Below, one piece after another: positions 27,218 through 36,055 of a DNA stretch of 64,000 nucleotides (position 1 is the stretch's first letter; each line of letters starts with the position of its first letter). The stretch comes from Fidelibacterota bacterium (GTDB taxonomy: Bacteria > Pseudomonadota > Alphaproteobacteria > Rhodospirillales > Rhodospirillaceae). The position numbers were made by a program, and so were the translations under genes. The DNA lies in the NCBI GenBank assembly GCA_947475295.1, contig CANJLF010000012.1, forward strand, positions 25,908-89,907, in the 5' to 3' direction. The notes under the pieces are model-generated. The model had not been told where the DNA came from and made no database searches. It saw nothing but the letters and a program-made list of their open reading frames with translations.

Positions 27218-28002
27218 GCGCTACCGCACAAAATCAGGCTTCGAAAATCCGCTTGCGGGATGTGCACAAATCCTTCGGCGCAAAGAAAGTGCTGGCCGGT
27301 ATTGATCTCGATATCGCCAAGGGCGAGTCCGTGGTCGTCATTGGCGGCTCGGGCACCGGCAAGTCGGTGCTAATCAAATGCATCATCGGTATCCTGCTGG
27401 CGGATTCCGGCCTGATCCAAGTCGACGGCCAGGACGTCGCCCAAGTCGAAGCCAATGCGCGCGATGCTGTGAACCGCAAATTCGGCATGCTGTTCCAAGG
27501 TGGCGCCCTGTTTGACAGCTTGCCGGTGTGGGAGAACGTCGCCTTCGGCTTGATGCAGCGCGAACGCATGAGCCGCGCCCACGCCAAGGAACGCGCCGTA
27601 GAGACGCTCGCGAAAGTCGGCCTCAATGCCGACGTCGGCGAGCTGTCGCCGTCGGAGCTTTCGGGCGGCATGCAAAAACGTGTTGGTCTCGCCCGCGCCA
27701 TCGCCGGCGAGCCCGAGATCGTATTCTTCGACGAGCCCACGACCGGCCTTGATCCGATCATGGCCGATGTCATCAACGACCTGATCATCAGCGTTGTGAA
27801 GCAGCAGGGCATCACCGCCCTTAGCATCACCCACGACATGCATTCGGCCCGCAAAATCGGCGACCGCATCACCATGCTGTACGAAGGCAAGCTGATTTGG
27901 GACGGCGCGGCGAAAGAGGTCGACCGCAGCGGCAATCCCTTCGTCGATCAGTTTGTCCACGGCAATGCCGAGGGCCCCATTAAAATGCAAGTGCGCAGGT
28001 AG
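27214..28002 (+). CDS. MlaF-type ABC transporter ATP-binding protein
   Basis: ATPase partner of the MlaE-like permease. The 262 residues contain Walker A GGSGTGKSVLIK, the Q-loop region FQGGALFDSLPVWENV typical of MlaF, the signature SPSELSGGMQKRVGLARAI, Walker B EIVFFDEPTTGLDP, and the switch histidine in ITHDMHSARK. Translational coupling with the permease (4-bp overlap) supports a complex. radA starts five bases after its stop. Confidence 0.94.
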   Translation: MSATAQNQASKIRLRDVHKSFGAKKVLAGIDLDIAKGESVVVIGGSGTGKSVLIKCIIGILLADSGLIQVDGQDVAQVEANARDAVNRKFGMLFQGGALFDSLPVWENVAFGLMQRERMSRAHAKERAVETLAKVGLNADVGELSPSELSGGMQKRVGLARAIAGEPEIVFFDEPTTGLDPIMADVINDLIISVVKQQGITALSITHDMHSARKIGDRITMLYEGKLIWDGAAKEVDRSGNPFVDQFVHGNAEGPIKMQVRR

Positions 28003-28006
28003 ACCC

Positions 28007-29482
28007 GTGGCGAAGGCATCCAAATCCTTCGTCTGTCAGAGCTGCGGCGCGGTCACGAGCAAATGGGCCGGGAAATGCGAAGCTTGCGGCGAATGGAACA
28101 CCATTGTCGAGGAAGCGCCGCGCGAAACACTGCCCAAGGGCGTCAGCGGCGGCAAAGGCGGCCGCAAGATCGAATTCGTCGATCTGAAGGGCGTCACCGC
28201 CCCGCAGCCTCGCCGCTCGACGCGGATCGGCGAATTGGACCGGGTCTGCGGTGGCGGACTGGTGGCGGGCTCGGCGATCCTGGTGGGCGGCGATCCCGGC
28301 ATCGGCAAATCGACGCTGCTCTTGCAAGCCACCGCCTTGCTGGCAGCGCATGCGAGTTGCGCCTATATCACGGGCGAAGAATCCATCGAGCAGGTGCGCC
28401 TGCGCGCCCAGCGTCTCGGCATGGCGACCGCGCCGGTCCAGCTGGCCGCCGCCACCAACGTGCGCGATATCGTCGCCAGCATGGAAGCCGGGCAGCCGCC
28501 GGATATCGTCGTCATTGATTCCATCCAAACCATGTATTCCGACAGCGTCGATTCCGCGCCGGGCACGGTCACGCAGGTGCGCACCTGCGCGCATGAACTC
28601 ATCCGCGTCGCCAAGAAGCGCGGCTTCACCCTGTTCCTGGTGGGCCACGTCACCAAGGAAGGCACGCTGGCGGGTCCGCGCGTGCTCGAACACATGGTCG
28701 ACACGGTGCTCTATTTCGAAGGCGACCGCGGCCATCAGTTCCGGATTTTACGCGCCGTGAAAAACAGATTCGGGCCCACGGACGAAATCGGCGTCTTCGA
28801 AATGACCGATGCGGGGCTTCGCGAAGTGCTCAATCCCTCGGCCCTTTTCCTGGCCGAGCGCCGGGGCAATGTCAGCGGCAGTTGCGTGTTCGCGGGCATC
28901 GAGGGCACGCGCCCGGTTCTTGTGGAAATTCAGGCGCTTGTGGCCCCTTCCAGCCTCGGCACCCCGCGCCGCGCGGCGGTCGGCTGGGATATGGCGCGGC
29001 TCAATATGATCATGGCGGTTTTGGAGGCCCGGGCGGGCCTTGCCTTCGGCGGTCACGACATATATCTCAACGTCGCCGGCGGCTTGCGGATTAGCGAACC
29101 GGCAGCGGATTTGGCGGTCGCGGCGGCTTTAGTCTCGGCCTTCACCGGCGATCCGGTGCCGGCGGACGCCGTGGTCTTCGGCGAAATCGGCCTGTCGGGC
29201 GAAGTGCGCGCGGTGGCGCAGCGGGATCTGCGGCTGAAGGAAGCGGCGAAGTTGGGTTTCCGCCAGGCCTGGGTTCCACCGGCGCGTAAAAGTGACGGCA
29301 AAGAGAACGACAAGAAAAGCGGCACCAGAGCGGAAGCTAAAGCCGAGCAGGCCAAAAGCGGTTCTGTTCCGAAAGATATCGCCCTCAGAGACATGGGACA
29401 TGTGCAGGACGTGGTGAGCCGGTTTTCCAATGCTGCCGCTGGCGGCTTCCAAGGCTCCAGCTTTGGAAGCGGGGGACACTGA
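28007..29482 (+). CDS. radA: DNA repair protein RadA (Sms)
   Basis: RecA-like helicase that promotes branch migration during recombinational repair. The GTG at 28007 is preferred because the open frame upstream overlaps the ATPase gene and the zinc finger begins at once: Cys10, Cys13, Cys24, Cys27 (C-x2-C and C-x2-C). Then come Walker A GGDPGIGKST (Lys101), the diagnostic KNRFG motif, and a C-terminal Lon-protease-like domain. An unusual low-complexity Lys/Glu/Ala stretch (GKENDKKSGTRAEAKAEQ) lies near the end, and the last residues are Gly/Ser-rich. The stop overlaps the cvpA start by one base. Confidence 0.96.
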   Translation: MAKASKSFVCQSCGAVTSKWAGKCEACGEWNTIVEEAPRETLPKGVSGGKGGRKIEFVDLKGVTAPQPRRSTRIGELDRVCGGGLVAGSAILVGGDPGIGKSTLLLQATALLAAHASCAYITGEESIEQVRLRAQRLGMATAPVQLAAATNVRDIVASMEAGQPPDIVVIDSIQTMYSDSVDSAPGTVTQVRTCAHELIRVAKKRGFTLFLVGHVTKEGTLAGPRVLEHMVDTVLYFEGDRGHQFRILRAVKNRFGPTDEIGVFEMTDAGLREVLNPSALFLAERRGNVSGSCVFAGIEGTRPVLVEIQALVAPSSLGTPRRAAVGWDMARLNMIMAVLEARAGLAFGGHDIYLNVAGGLRISEPAADLAVAAALVSAFTGDPVPADAVVFGEIGLSGEVRAVAQRDLRLKEAAKLGFRQAWVPPARKSDGKENDKKSGTRAEAKAEQAKSGSVPKDIALRDMGHVQDVVSRFSNAAAGGFQGSSFGSGGH

Positions 29483-30219
29483 TGGCGAACCTGCCCATCA
29501 ACGGTCTCGATCTCGCCGTCGGAATTATCCTCCTGATTTCCGCTCTGCTGGCTTTCATGCGCGGCTTTGTGCATGAAGTGCTGTCGGTCGCCGCCTGGGT
29601 CGGTGCGGTATTGGCCGGCGTACATGGCCTGCCCTTCGCGCGGCCCATCGCCCGCAAATTTATTCCCATTGATTGGGCGGCGGATTCGGCCGCTGCTGTC
29701 CTGATCTTCCTGGTCGTGCTTCTGGCGCTGTCGATTCTCACCAATGCCATCGCCCGCAGCATTCAGAAAAGCGCGCTCAATAACCTCGACCGTTCCCTGG
29801 GCTTTGTCTTTGGCCTGGCCCGGGCGCTGGTGATCCTTGGCGTCGGCTTGATCATTACCGACTGGCTGACCGCCACCGCGCGCCCTATATGGATGGCGCG
29901 CGCCAAGACCCTGCCCATCATCGAACTCTCCGCCGACGGCTTAAAGGCCATCTTGCCGCCGAGCTTTATGGCCGCCGGGGATGCTGCTAAGGATGGCGCC
30001 GCCCGCATAAATAGGGCCGTCGAAGCCAAAGAGACCCTGGACCGCCTGACCGCCCCGGCGCTGCAAGGCGCTAGCCCAGACAACGAGACCGCCAAGCCCG
30101 AAAGCGGCTATCAGGATAAGGAACGGCGCGATATGGAGCGTTTGATCCAGACCAACGAAGGTGTCAGCGCCCCCGGCTCGAACGCTGCGGGCGGAGCCGG
30201 CGAAGGCGGATCCAAATGA
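29482..30219 (+). CDS. CvpA-family membrane protein
   Basis: The first 150 residues carry four hydrophobic helices of the CvpA family (NGLDLAVGIILLISALLAFMRG, HEVLSVAAWVGAVLAG, AAAVLIFLVVLLALSILTNAI, LVILGVGLIITDWL) with the RSLGFVFGLARAL segment. The C-terminal third is a soluble, charged tail. Members affect colicin V production and envelope stress tolerance. It sits directly before purF with a 4-bp overlap, the same cvpA-purF order seen in enterobacteria. Confidence 0.9.
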   Translation: MANLPINGLDLAVGIILLISALLAFMRGFVHEVLSVAAWVGAVLAGVHGLPFARPIARKFIPIDWAADSAAAVLIFLVVLLALSILTNAIARSIQKSALNNLDRSLGFVFGLARALVILGVGLIITDWLTATARPIWMARAKTLPIIELSADGLKAILPPSFMAAGDAAKDGAARINRAVEAKETLDRLTAPALQGASPDNETAKPESGYQDKERRDMERLIQTNEGVSAPGSNAAGGAGEGGSK

Positions 30220-31691
30220 GCGAAACCCTGCCAGCCGTCACCGATCCCTTCGACGACGGCGACCATCTCAAAGAAGAATGCGGCGTGTTCGGCATCCTCG
30301 GCGATAGCGACGCCGCAGCGCACACGGCCCTCGGCCTGCATGCGCTCCAGCACCGCGGCCAGGAAGCCGCCGGCATCGTTTCCTACGACGGCCGCCAGTT
30401 CAACAGCCATCGCGGCATGGGCCACGTCTCCGAGAACTTCAATAATGAGTCAGTCATGGCGCGCCTGACCGGCGACATGGCGGTGGGGCACACCCGCTAC
30501 GCCACCACCGGCGCCACGATCCTGCGCAACGTGCAGCCGCTGTTCGCCGAGTTCGACTTCGGCGGCTTCGCCATCGGCCACAACGGCAACCTGACCAATG
30601 CACTGACCCTGCGCAAAGAACTGCAGAAGCGCGGCTGTCTGTTTCAGTCCACCTCCGATACCGAAGTGGTCACCCATCTCATCGCCATCAGCGAGGAGAA
30701 CACCTTCGAAGACCGGCTCGTGGACGCGCTTCGCCAGATCGAAGGCGCTTATTCTTTTGTCTGCATGACCAATACCGCGCTGATCGGCGCGCGCGACCCC
30801 TTGGGCGTGCGGCCGCTGGTGCTGGGAAAACTGGACCGTGCCTGGATCCTATGTTCGGAAACCTGCGCGCTCGACATCATTGGCGCCGAGTTCGTGCGCG
30901 ACATCGAGCCCGGCGAAGTGGTCATCATCACCCGCGACGAAGTCCGCAGCCTGAAGCCCTTCCCCAAGCAGCATCCGCGCTTCTGCATTTTCGAGTACAT
31001 TTACTTCGCCCGCCCCGACAGCATCAGCGAAGGCCATAGCGTTTACGAGGTGCGCAAACACATTGGCGCGCAGCTTGCTGAAGAAAGCCCCTGCGATGTC
31101 GATGTCGTGGTGCCGGTACCGGACTCAGGCGTGCCGGCGGCCTTGGGCTTCGCCGCGCAATCGGGCATTCCTTTTGAGTACGGCATCATCCGCAACCACT
31201 ACGTCGGGCGCACTTTTATTCAGCCCACGGACAAGACCCGCCACTTGGGCGTCAAGCGCAAGCATAACCCTAATAAAGAAGTGCTCGCCGGCAAACGCGT
31301 GGTGCTGGTGGACGATTCCATCGTGCGCGGCACCACCTCTATCAAGATTGTTGAAATGGTGCGCCAGGCCGGCGCCACGGAAGTGCATTTGCGCGTCGCG
31401 GCACCCCCCACGGCGCATCCGTGTTTCTTCGGCATCGACACGCCCGATTACGACAAGCTGCTGGCCGCGCAGCACGATCTCGCCGGCATGGCCAAGCTTC
31501 TCGGCGTCGATAGTCTCGCTTTCATCTCCATTGACGGGCTGTACAAGGCCGTCGGCGAAGCACGGCGCGAGTCCGATCATCCGCAGTACTGCGATGCCTG
31601 TTTCACCGGCGACTATCCCTTGCCGCTGACCGACAAGAACGCCGGCAGCCAGCCCAAGCAGCTTTCCTTGCTCAGCGAAGAGCGCGCGTAG
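30216..31691 (+). CDS. purF: Amidophosphoribosyltransferase
   Basis: First committed enzyme of purine synthesis: glutamine + PRPP to phosphoribosylamine. The N-terminal nucleophile is Cys22 in EECGVFGILG, after a short propeptide that must be removed. GHTRYATTG and HNGNLTN belong to the glutaminase domain, and VVLVDDSIVRGTTS is the PRPP-binding loop. 491 residues. An SDR gene follows four bases after the stop. Confidence 0.97.
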   Translation: MSETLPAVTDPFDDGDHLKEECGVFGILGDSDAAAHTALGLHALQHRGQEAAGIVSYDGRQFNSHRGMGHVSENFNNESVMARLTGDMAVGHTRYATTGATILRNVQPLFAEFDFGGFAIGHNGNLTNALTLRKELQKRGCLFQSTSDTEVVTHLIAISEENTFEDRLVDALRQIEGAYSFVCMTNTALIGARDPLGVRPLVLGKLDRAWILCSETCALDIIGAEFVRDIEPGEVVIITRDEVRSLKPFPKQHPRFCIFEYIYFARPDSISEGHSVYEVRKHIGAQLAEESPCDVDVVVPVPDSGVPAALGFAAQSGIPFEYGIIRNHYVGRTFIQPTDKTRHLGVKRKHNPNKEVLAGKRVVLVDDSIVRGTTSIKIVEMVRQAGATEVHLRVAAPPTAHPCFFGIDTPDYDKLLAAQHDLAGMAKLLGVDSLAFISIDGLYKAVGEARRESDHPQYCDACFTGDYPLPLTDKNAGSQPKQLSLLSEERA

Positions 31692-31695
31692 TTCC

Positions 31696-32418
31696 ATGAC
31701 GGCGACCTCCTCGCAGCGCCTGGCCGGGCGCATCGCCCTGGTCACCGGCGCTTCGCGCGGATTGGGGCGCGCGGTTGCAGTGCGCTTCGCCCAAGAAGGC
31801 GCCCACGTCATCGCCTTCGCCCGCACCCAAGGCGGCCTCGAAGAGTTGGACGACGAGATCCGCAAAATCACCGGCAAGCCCGCGACCCTGATCGCCGAAA
31901 GCCTGACCGATTTCGACAAGATCGATCACGTCGGAGCGGCGCTTCATGCGCGCTACGGCAAGCTCGACATTCTGGTGGGCGCGGCCGCCATGCTGGGACA
32001 GCTTTCACCCATGGGACATTACAAGCCGAAAATGTGGACTGATGTGTTCGATCTCAATGTGCATGCCAACTGGCGGCTCGTTCGGTCGTTCGATCCTTTG
32101 CTGCGCCAGTCCGACGCGGGCCGCGCCATCTTCGTCAGCAGCCGCGTCGCCTCGGATGCCCGCATGTACTGGGGACCCTATGCGGCTTCAAAGGCCGCCC
32201 TGGAGCAGATGGTGAAAATCTATGCCGCCGAGATGGCCCACACCAACGTGCGCGCCAATCTCGTCGACCCCGGCGCGCTCCGCACCAAGATGCGCGCGCA
32301 AGCCTATCCCGGCGAAGATCCCATGACCCTCAAGACCCCGGATATGGTGACCGAGGTTTTTGTGGAGCTGGCGGAACCCTCCTGCCAAAAAAATGGCGAA
32401 GTTGTGAAAGCCCAATAG
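31696..32418 (+). CDS. SDR-family oxidoreductase downstream of purF
   Basis: A 240-residue short-chain dehydrogenase: TGASRGLGRAVAVRFA for NAD(P), FVSSRVASD for the catalytic serine, and YAASKAALEQMV for Tyr-Lys. The pattern resembles YciK-like proteins. An SDR gene right after purF is common in alphaproteobacteria. Substrate unknown; it starts four bases after purF and is likely cotranscribed. Confidence 0.9.
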   Translation: MTATSSQRLAGRIALVTGASRGLGRAVAVRFAQEGAHVIAFARTQGGLEELDDEIRKITGKPATLIAESLTDFDKIDHVGAALHARYGKLDILVGAAAMLGQLSPMGHYKPKMWTDVFDLNVHANWRLVRSFDPLLRQSDAGRAIFVSSRVASDARMYWGPYAASKAALEQMVKIYAAEMAHTNVRANLVDPGALRTKMRAQAYPGEDPMTLKTPDMVTEVFVELAEPSCQKNGEVVKAQ

Positions 32419-32670
32419 GGCGTTGCCGCGCCGGCAAATGTCCGGGGTTACAAAATCGATAGCCCGGCTCCGCACCAGCGACTTTTGGCGGGAATCCGCC
32501 GTTATGTCCCGGCTTGCCTGAATTACAACCCTGTCAGGGCTGCTTGAACAAACGCGGCACTGGGCCAAAATTGCTCTTCAACGCCGCGCATCTATTTAGG
32601 GCTTCTCCCGCCGGCGTTGACACCAACAGACGTAGTACTTGAACACGCAGATGAAAGGTTTCAGATCACC

Positions 32671-34161
32671 ATGAGCAAACGCCCCTCCCGCTTCCTGCCG
32701 GCCGCCGCCGCTGTCGTGGCGCTGGCGTTGGCGACGCCCTTTATCTCCGCCGCCGTTACCTCCGGCTTTAAGACCGATACCGCGCCGGTTGCGCTGCTCA
32801 GTCCATCGCCCTTCGCCATGGGCGCGGCCGAAGCCGCGATCCCGACGCGCGACGGCATGCCGACGCTGGCGCCGCTGATCGAGCGCGTCACGCCGGCCGT
32901 GGTCAACATCTCGGTCAAAGGCAAGGTCGCGAAAGCGACCTTGGACGAAGACAACCCGCTTTTCCAAAGCCCCGAGCTGCGCCGCTTCTTCCAGGGCCCA
33001 GGTGGCCAGGGCGGCAATCCCTTTGAGCAAGGGCCACAGCGCCAGCAGCGCCAGAGTTCGGCGACCGGCTCGGGCGTTATTGTCGACGCCAAGAAGGGCT
33101 ATATCCTGACCAACCATCACGTCATCGACAACGCCGCCGAAATCATGGTGACACTGAAGGACAAGCGTGAAGTGCCCGCCAAGCTGATCGGCAGTGATGA
33201 CGGCACCGATATCGCGCTGCTCCAAATCGATGCCGACAACCTCTCGGATCTGCCGATCGGCGAATCCGCCGATATGAAAGTCGGCGACTACGTCATCGCC
33301 GTCGGCAATCCCTTTGGTTTGGGACAGACCGTAACCTCAGGCATCGTTTCGGCAACGGGCCGTTCCATGGGTGGCTCGATTGAGAACTATGAAGACTTCA
33401 TTCAGACCGACGCGTCCATCAACCCGGGCAACTCGGGCGGTGCGTTGGTGAACCTGAAGGGCGAGTTGATCGGCATCAACACCGCCATCGTCGGGCCTTC
33501 GGGCGGCAACGTCGGCATCGGCTTTGCCGTACCGACGGCCATGGCGAAGTCGATCATGACCCAGTTGGTCGCCAACGGCAGCGTCAGCCGCGGCCGCATC
33601 GGCGTGTCGATCCAGAACATGTCGCCGGAACTGGCCAAGAACCTGGGCATTGATCAGTCCAGCGGCGCCTTGGTCGGCGGAGTCGAGAAAGGTACGCCGG
33701 CCGATTCAGCCGGCCTCAAAGCCGGTGACGTCATCACCGCCATCAACGGCGCGCCGGTGGACGGCGCTTCGGAAGTTCGCAACCGCGTGGGCCTCTCGCC
33801 CATCGGCACGACCCTGGAACTGACCATCATGCGCGGCAGCGACACTAAGAAGGTGAAGGTCACCATTGGCAAGGCCGCGGAAGCCAAGGTCCAAAAAGCT
33901 TCGCTGGAGGAAACCAAGCCCTCGATCAAGGGTGCTACTTTCTCCGACAGCAACAACGGCAAGGGTGTCGCCGTCACCGACGTCGAACAGGGCAGCCCGG
34001 CCTGGCAGGCGGGCTTGCGTCCCAAAGACGTCGTGGTGGCGGTCAACCGCAAGTCGGTGACCTCCGTCGATGAGCTCAGCGAAGAGCTGAAGGACTCAAA
34101 CCGTCAGACGGCTTTGTTCCTGAAGCGCGACGGCCAGGACATGCTGATTGTGGTGCAGTAG
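32671..34161 (+). CDS. Do-family periplasmic serine endopeptidase (DegP/MucD-like)
   Basis: Periplasmic quality-control protease. The ATG at 32671 gives a proper signal peptide (KRPSRFLPAAAAVVALALATPF). The catalytic triad is His150 (TNHHVID), Asp180 (GTDIALL) and Ser255 (NPGNSGGAL). A Gly/Gln-rich LA-loop-like insert (GPGGQGGNPFEQGPQRQQ) precedes the protease core. Two PDZ domains follow at about 300-390 and 410-490 (GLKAGDVI and GLRPKDVVV mark their loops). 496 residues, normal for the family. The gene stands alone and is followed by a strong terminator. Confidence 0.94.
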   Translation: MSKRPSRFLPAAAAVVALALATPFISAAVTSGFKTDTAPVALLSPSPFAMGAAEAAIPTRDGMPTLAPLIERVTPAVVNISVKGKVAKATLDEDNPLFQSPELRRFFQGPGGQGGNPFEQGPQRQQRQSSATGSGVIVDAKKGYILTNHHVIDNAAEIMVTLKDKREVPAKLIGSDDGTDIALLQIDADNLSDLPIGESADMKVGDYVIAVGNPFGLGQTVTSGIVSATGRSMGGSIENYEDFIQTDASINPGNSGGALVNLKGELIGINTAIVGPSGGNVGIGFAVPTAMAKSIMTQLVANGSVSRGRIGVSIQNMSPELAKNLGIDQSSGALVGGVEKGTPADSAGLKAGDVITAINGAPVDGASEVRNRVGLSPIGTTLELTIMRGSDTKKVKVTIGKAAEAKVQKASLEETKPSIKGATFSDSNNGKGVAVTDVEQGSPAWQAGLRPKDVVVAVNRKSVTSVDELSEELKDSNRQTALFLKRDGQDMLIVVQ

Positions 34162-34211
34162 ACCGCAGACTTAAAGAGATTACCCAGCTCTTGATCGCGC
34201 TGGGGAGGACC

Positions 34212-34247
34212 AAGGGCCGTTCCTGAGAAGGGACGGCCCTTTTGTTT
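34212..34247 (+). terminator. Intrinsic terminator after the Do-family protease
   Basis: Arms 34212-34222 and 34231-34241 form a GC-rich stem with one imperfect pair, followed by a T-rich run (CTTTTGTTTTCT). It lies about 50 bases after the protease stop and ends just before the convergent der gene. Confidence 0.85.
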
Positions 34248-34248
34248 T

Positions 34249-35961
34249 CTACTTCTCATCCTCATAAGGATTCTCCGGCTTCCGCAGATGAATCCGGATC
34301 GGCACGCCGTCCAGGCCGAAGTTGTCGCGGATGCCGTTGACGAGATAGCGCATATAGGCGTCCGGCAGGTCGCCGGCGCGGGTCGAGAAAATCACAAAGG
34401 TCGGCGGCCGGGTTTTGACCTGCGTCATATAGCGCAGCTTGATGCGCTGTTTGTGCGTCGACAGCGGCGGCGGATGAGCGCCCACGGCGGCAGCCAGCCA
34501 GCGGTTCAAGGGCCCCGTCGGCAAATGCGTATTCCAGGTGTCGTGGACCTTGAACACTGCTTCCATCAGCGCATCGATGCGCAAGCCCGTAAGGCCCGAG
34601 ATGGTGACGGTCGGAATATTCTTCACCTGTGACATGGAATCGCGCAGGCGCTCTTCCAGCGTTTCCAGGGCGCGGCGCTTTTCCTTGATGGCGTCCCATT
34701 TGTTGACGGCGATGACAAGCGCGCGGCCTTCCTCGATCACGTGGCGGGCCAATGTGAGTTCCTGGTTATCGAGCACGGCTTCGGCGTCCACCACCAGCAC
34801 CACCACCTCGGCCATCTTCACGGCCTCGAAGGTTTCGCCGACGGAAAGTTTTTCCACGGCGTCGATGACTTTGGCGCGTTTGCGCACGCCCGCGGTATCC
34901 ACCAGGCGGATCTCGCGCGTTGTTCCGTTGGGCGCGGTGTAGGTCCAGTCCACGGGGATGGAATCGCGCGTCACGCCGGGCTCAGGGCCGGTGAGCATGC
35001 GGTCCTCGCCGATCAAGCGATTGATGAGCGTGGATTTGCCGGTATTGGGCCGGCCGATGATGGCCAGCTGCAGCGGGCGCACGGGCGCGTCCGGCATGTT
35101 CTCTTCGGACGGCGGCGGGTCGTCATCCTCGTCTTTAATATCCAGCGATCCCGGCGGCGCGAAGGGCCGCAGCGCGTGATAGAGGCCGTCGAGGCCCTGG
35201 CCGTGTTCGGCGGAAATCGGGATCGGCTCGCCGAGACCGAGGCGAAAGGCGTCGTAGAGCGCGCTGTCCTGGCCTTTGCCTTCGCATTTGTTGGCCACCA
35301 GCACGATCGGCGTGCGCGACTTGCGCAAAAGATCGGCGAAGTGGGAGTCCAGCGGCGTGATGCCGGCGCGGGCATCCACCAGCATGAGCGCCACATCTGA
35401 ATCCGCAACCGCCTTCTCGGTCTGGCGGCGCATGCGCCCTTCCAGGGTGTCGGCATGGGCGTCTTCGTATCCGGCGGTGTCGATGACTGTGAAACGCAAG
35501 CCGGCGAGACCGCCCTCGCTCACACGGCGGTCGCGCGTCACACCCGGGCGATCGTGCACCAGGGCCTCGCGGCGGCCCACCAGGCGGTTGAACAGCGTCG
35601 ACTTGCCGACATTGGGGCGCCCGACGATGGCGACGGTGAAGGTAGAGGGCCCCGCATCTTTGCGCGCGCGGCGCGACGGGCGGCGCTCGGCATCGGCATC
35701 GCGGCTTTTCTGGGCCGGGCGATGATCGCGCTGCTGAACGGGTTTATTTTTCTTCGGTATATCGAAACCGGGCACGGCCTTTGACGGGTCCATGGCGAGG
35801 CCGGCGGCATTTTGTGCTGCGTTCTCCGGGCGCGGGCGCTTCTTGTTTTTAGCTTGCGCGTGTTTGGGCTTCGGATACTTGACCGATTTGTAGCCCTTGG
35901 CCGAACGCGGGCCGACCCGGGGCAAGGGTTTTTTCTTGAAGCGTGATTTGGCTTTGGGCAT
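34249..35961 (-). CDS. der: Ribosome-assembly GTPase Der (EngA) with basic N-terminal extension
   Basis: Double-GTPase needed for 50S subunit maturation. Two G domains are seen: GRPNVGKST (from residue 114) with NKCEG, and GRPNTGKSTL with NKWD, followed by the KH-like domain ending RIHLRKPENPYEDEK. The family is usually 440-490 residues; this one has 570 because of a roughly 107-residue Lys/Arg/Pro-rich, probably disordered N-terminus. A later start cannot be excluded (for instance Met57), but the extension remains long. It follows bamB by 94 bp in the conserved yfgM-bamB-der order. Confidence 0.94.
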   Translation of the reverse strand: MPKAKSRFKKKPLPRVGPRSAKGYKSVKYPKPKHAQAKNKKRPRPENAAQNAAGLAMDPSKAVPGFDIPKKNKPVQQRDHRPAQKSRDADAERRPSRRARKDAGPSTFTVAIVGRPNVGKSTLFNRLVGRREALVHDRPGVTRDRRVSEGGLAGLRFTVIDTAGYEDAHADTLEGRMRRQTEKAVADSDVALMLVDARAGITPLDSHFADLLRKSRTPIVLVANKCEGKGQDSALYDAFRLGLGEPIPISAEHGQGLDGLYHALRPFAPPGSLDIKDEDDDPPPSEENMPDAPVRPLQLAIIGRPNTGKSTLINRLIGEDRMLTGPEPGVTRDSIPVDWTYTAPNGTTREIRLVDTAGVRKRAKVIDAVEKLSVGETFEAVKMAEVVVLVVDAEAVLDNQELTLARHVIEEGRALVIAVNKWDAIKEKRRALETLEERLRDSMSQVKNIPTVTISGLTGLRIDALMEAVFKVHDTWNTHLPTGPLNRWLAAAVGAHPPPLSTHKQRIKLRYMTQVKTRPPTFVIFSTRAGDLPDAYMRYLVNGIRDNFGLDGVPIRIHLRKPENPYEDEK

Positions 35962-36055
35962 TTTGTGTTTAAACCGGCACTCAATACGCAGGCGTTATGA
36001 CATTTCGCTGGCGGCCGCACCTCGCGGCCGGTCGCGCAACGCCGGGCGTGGACCT

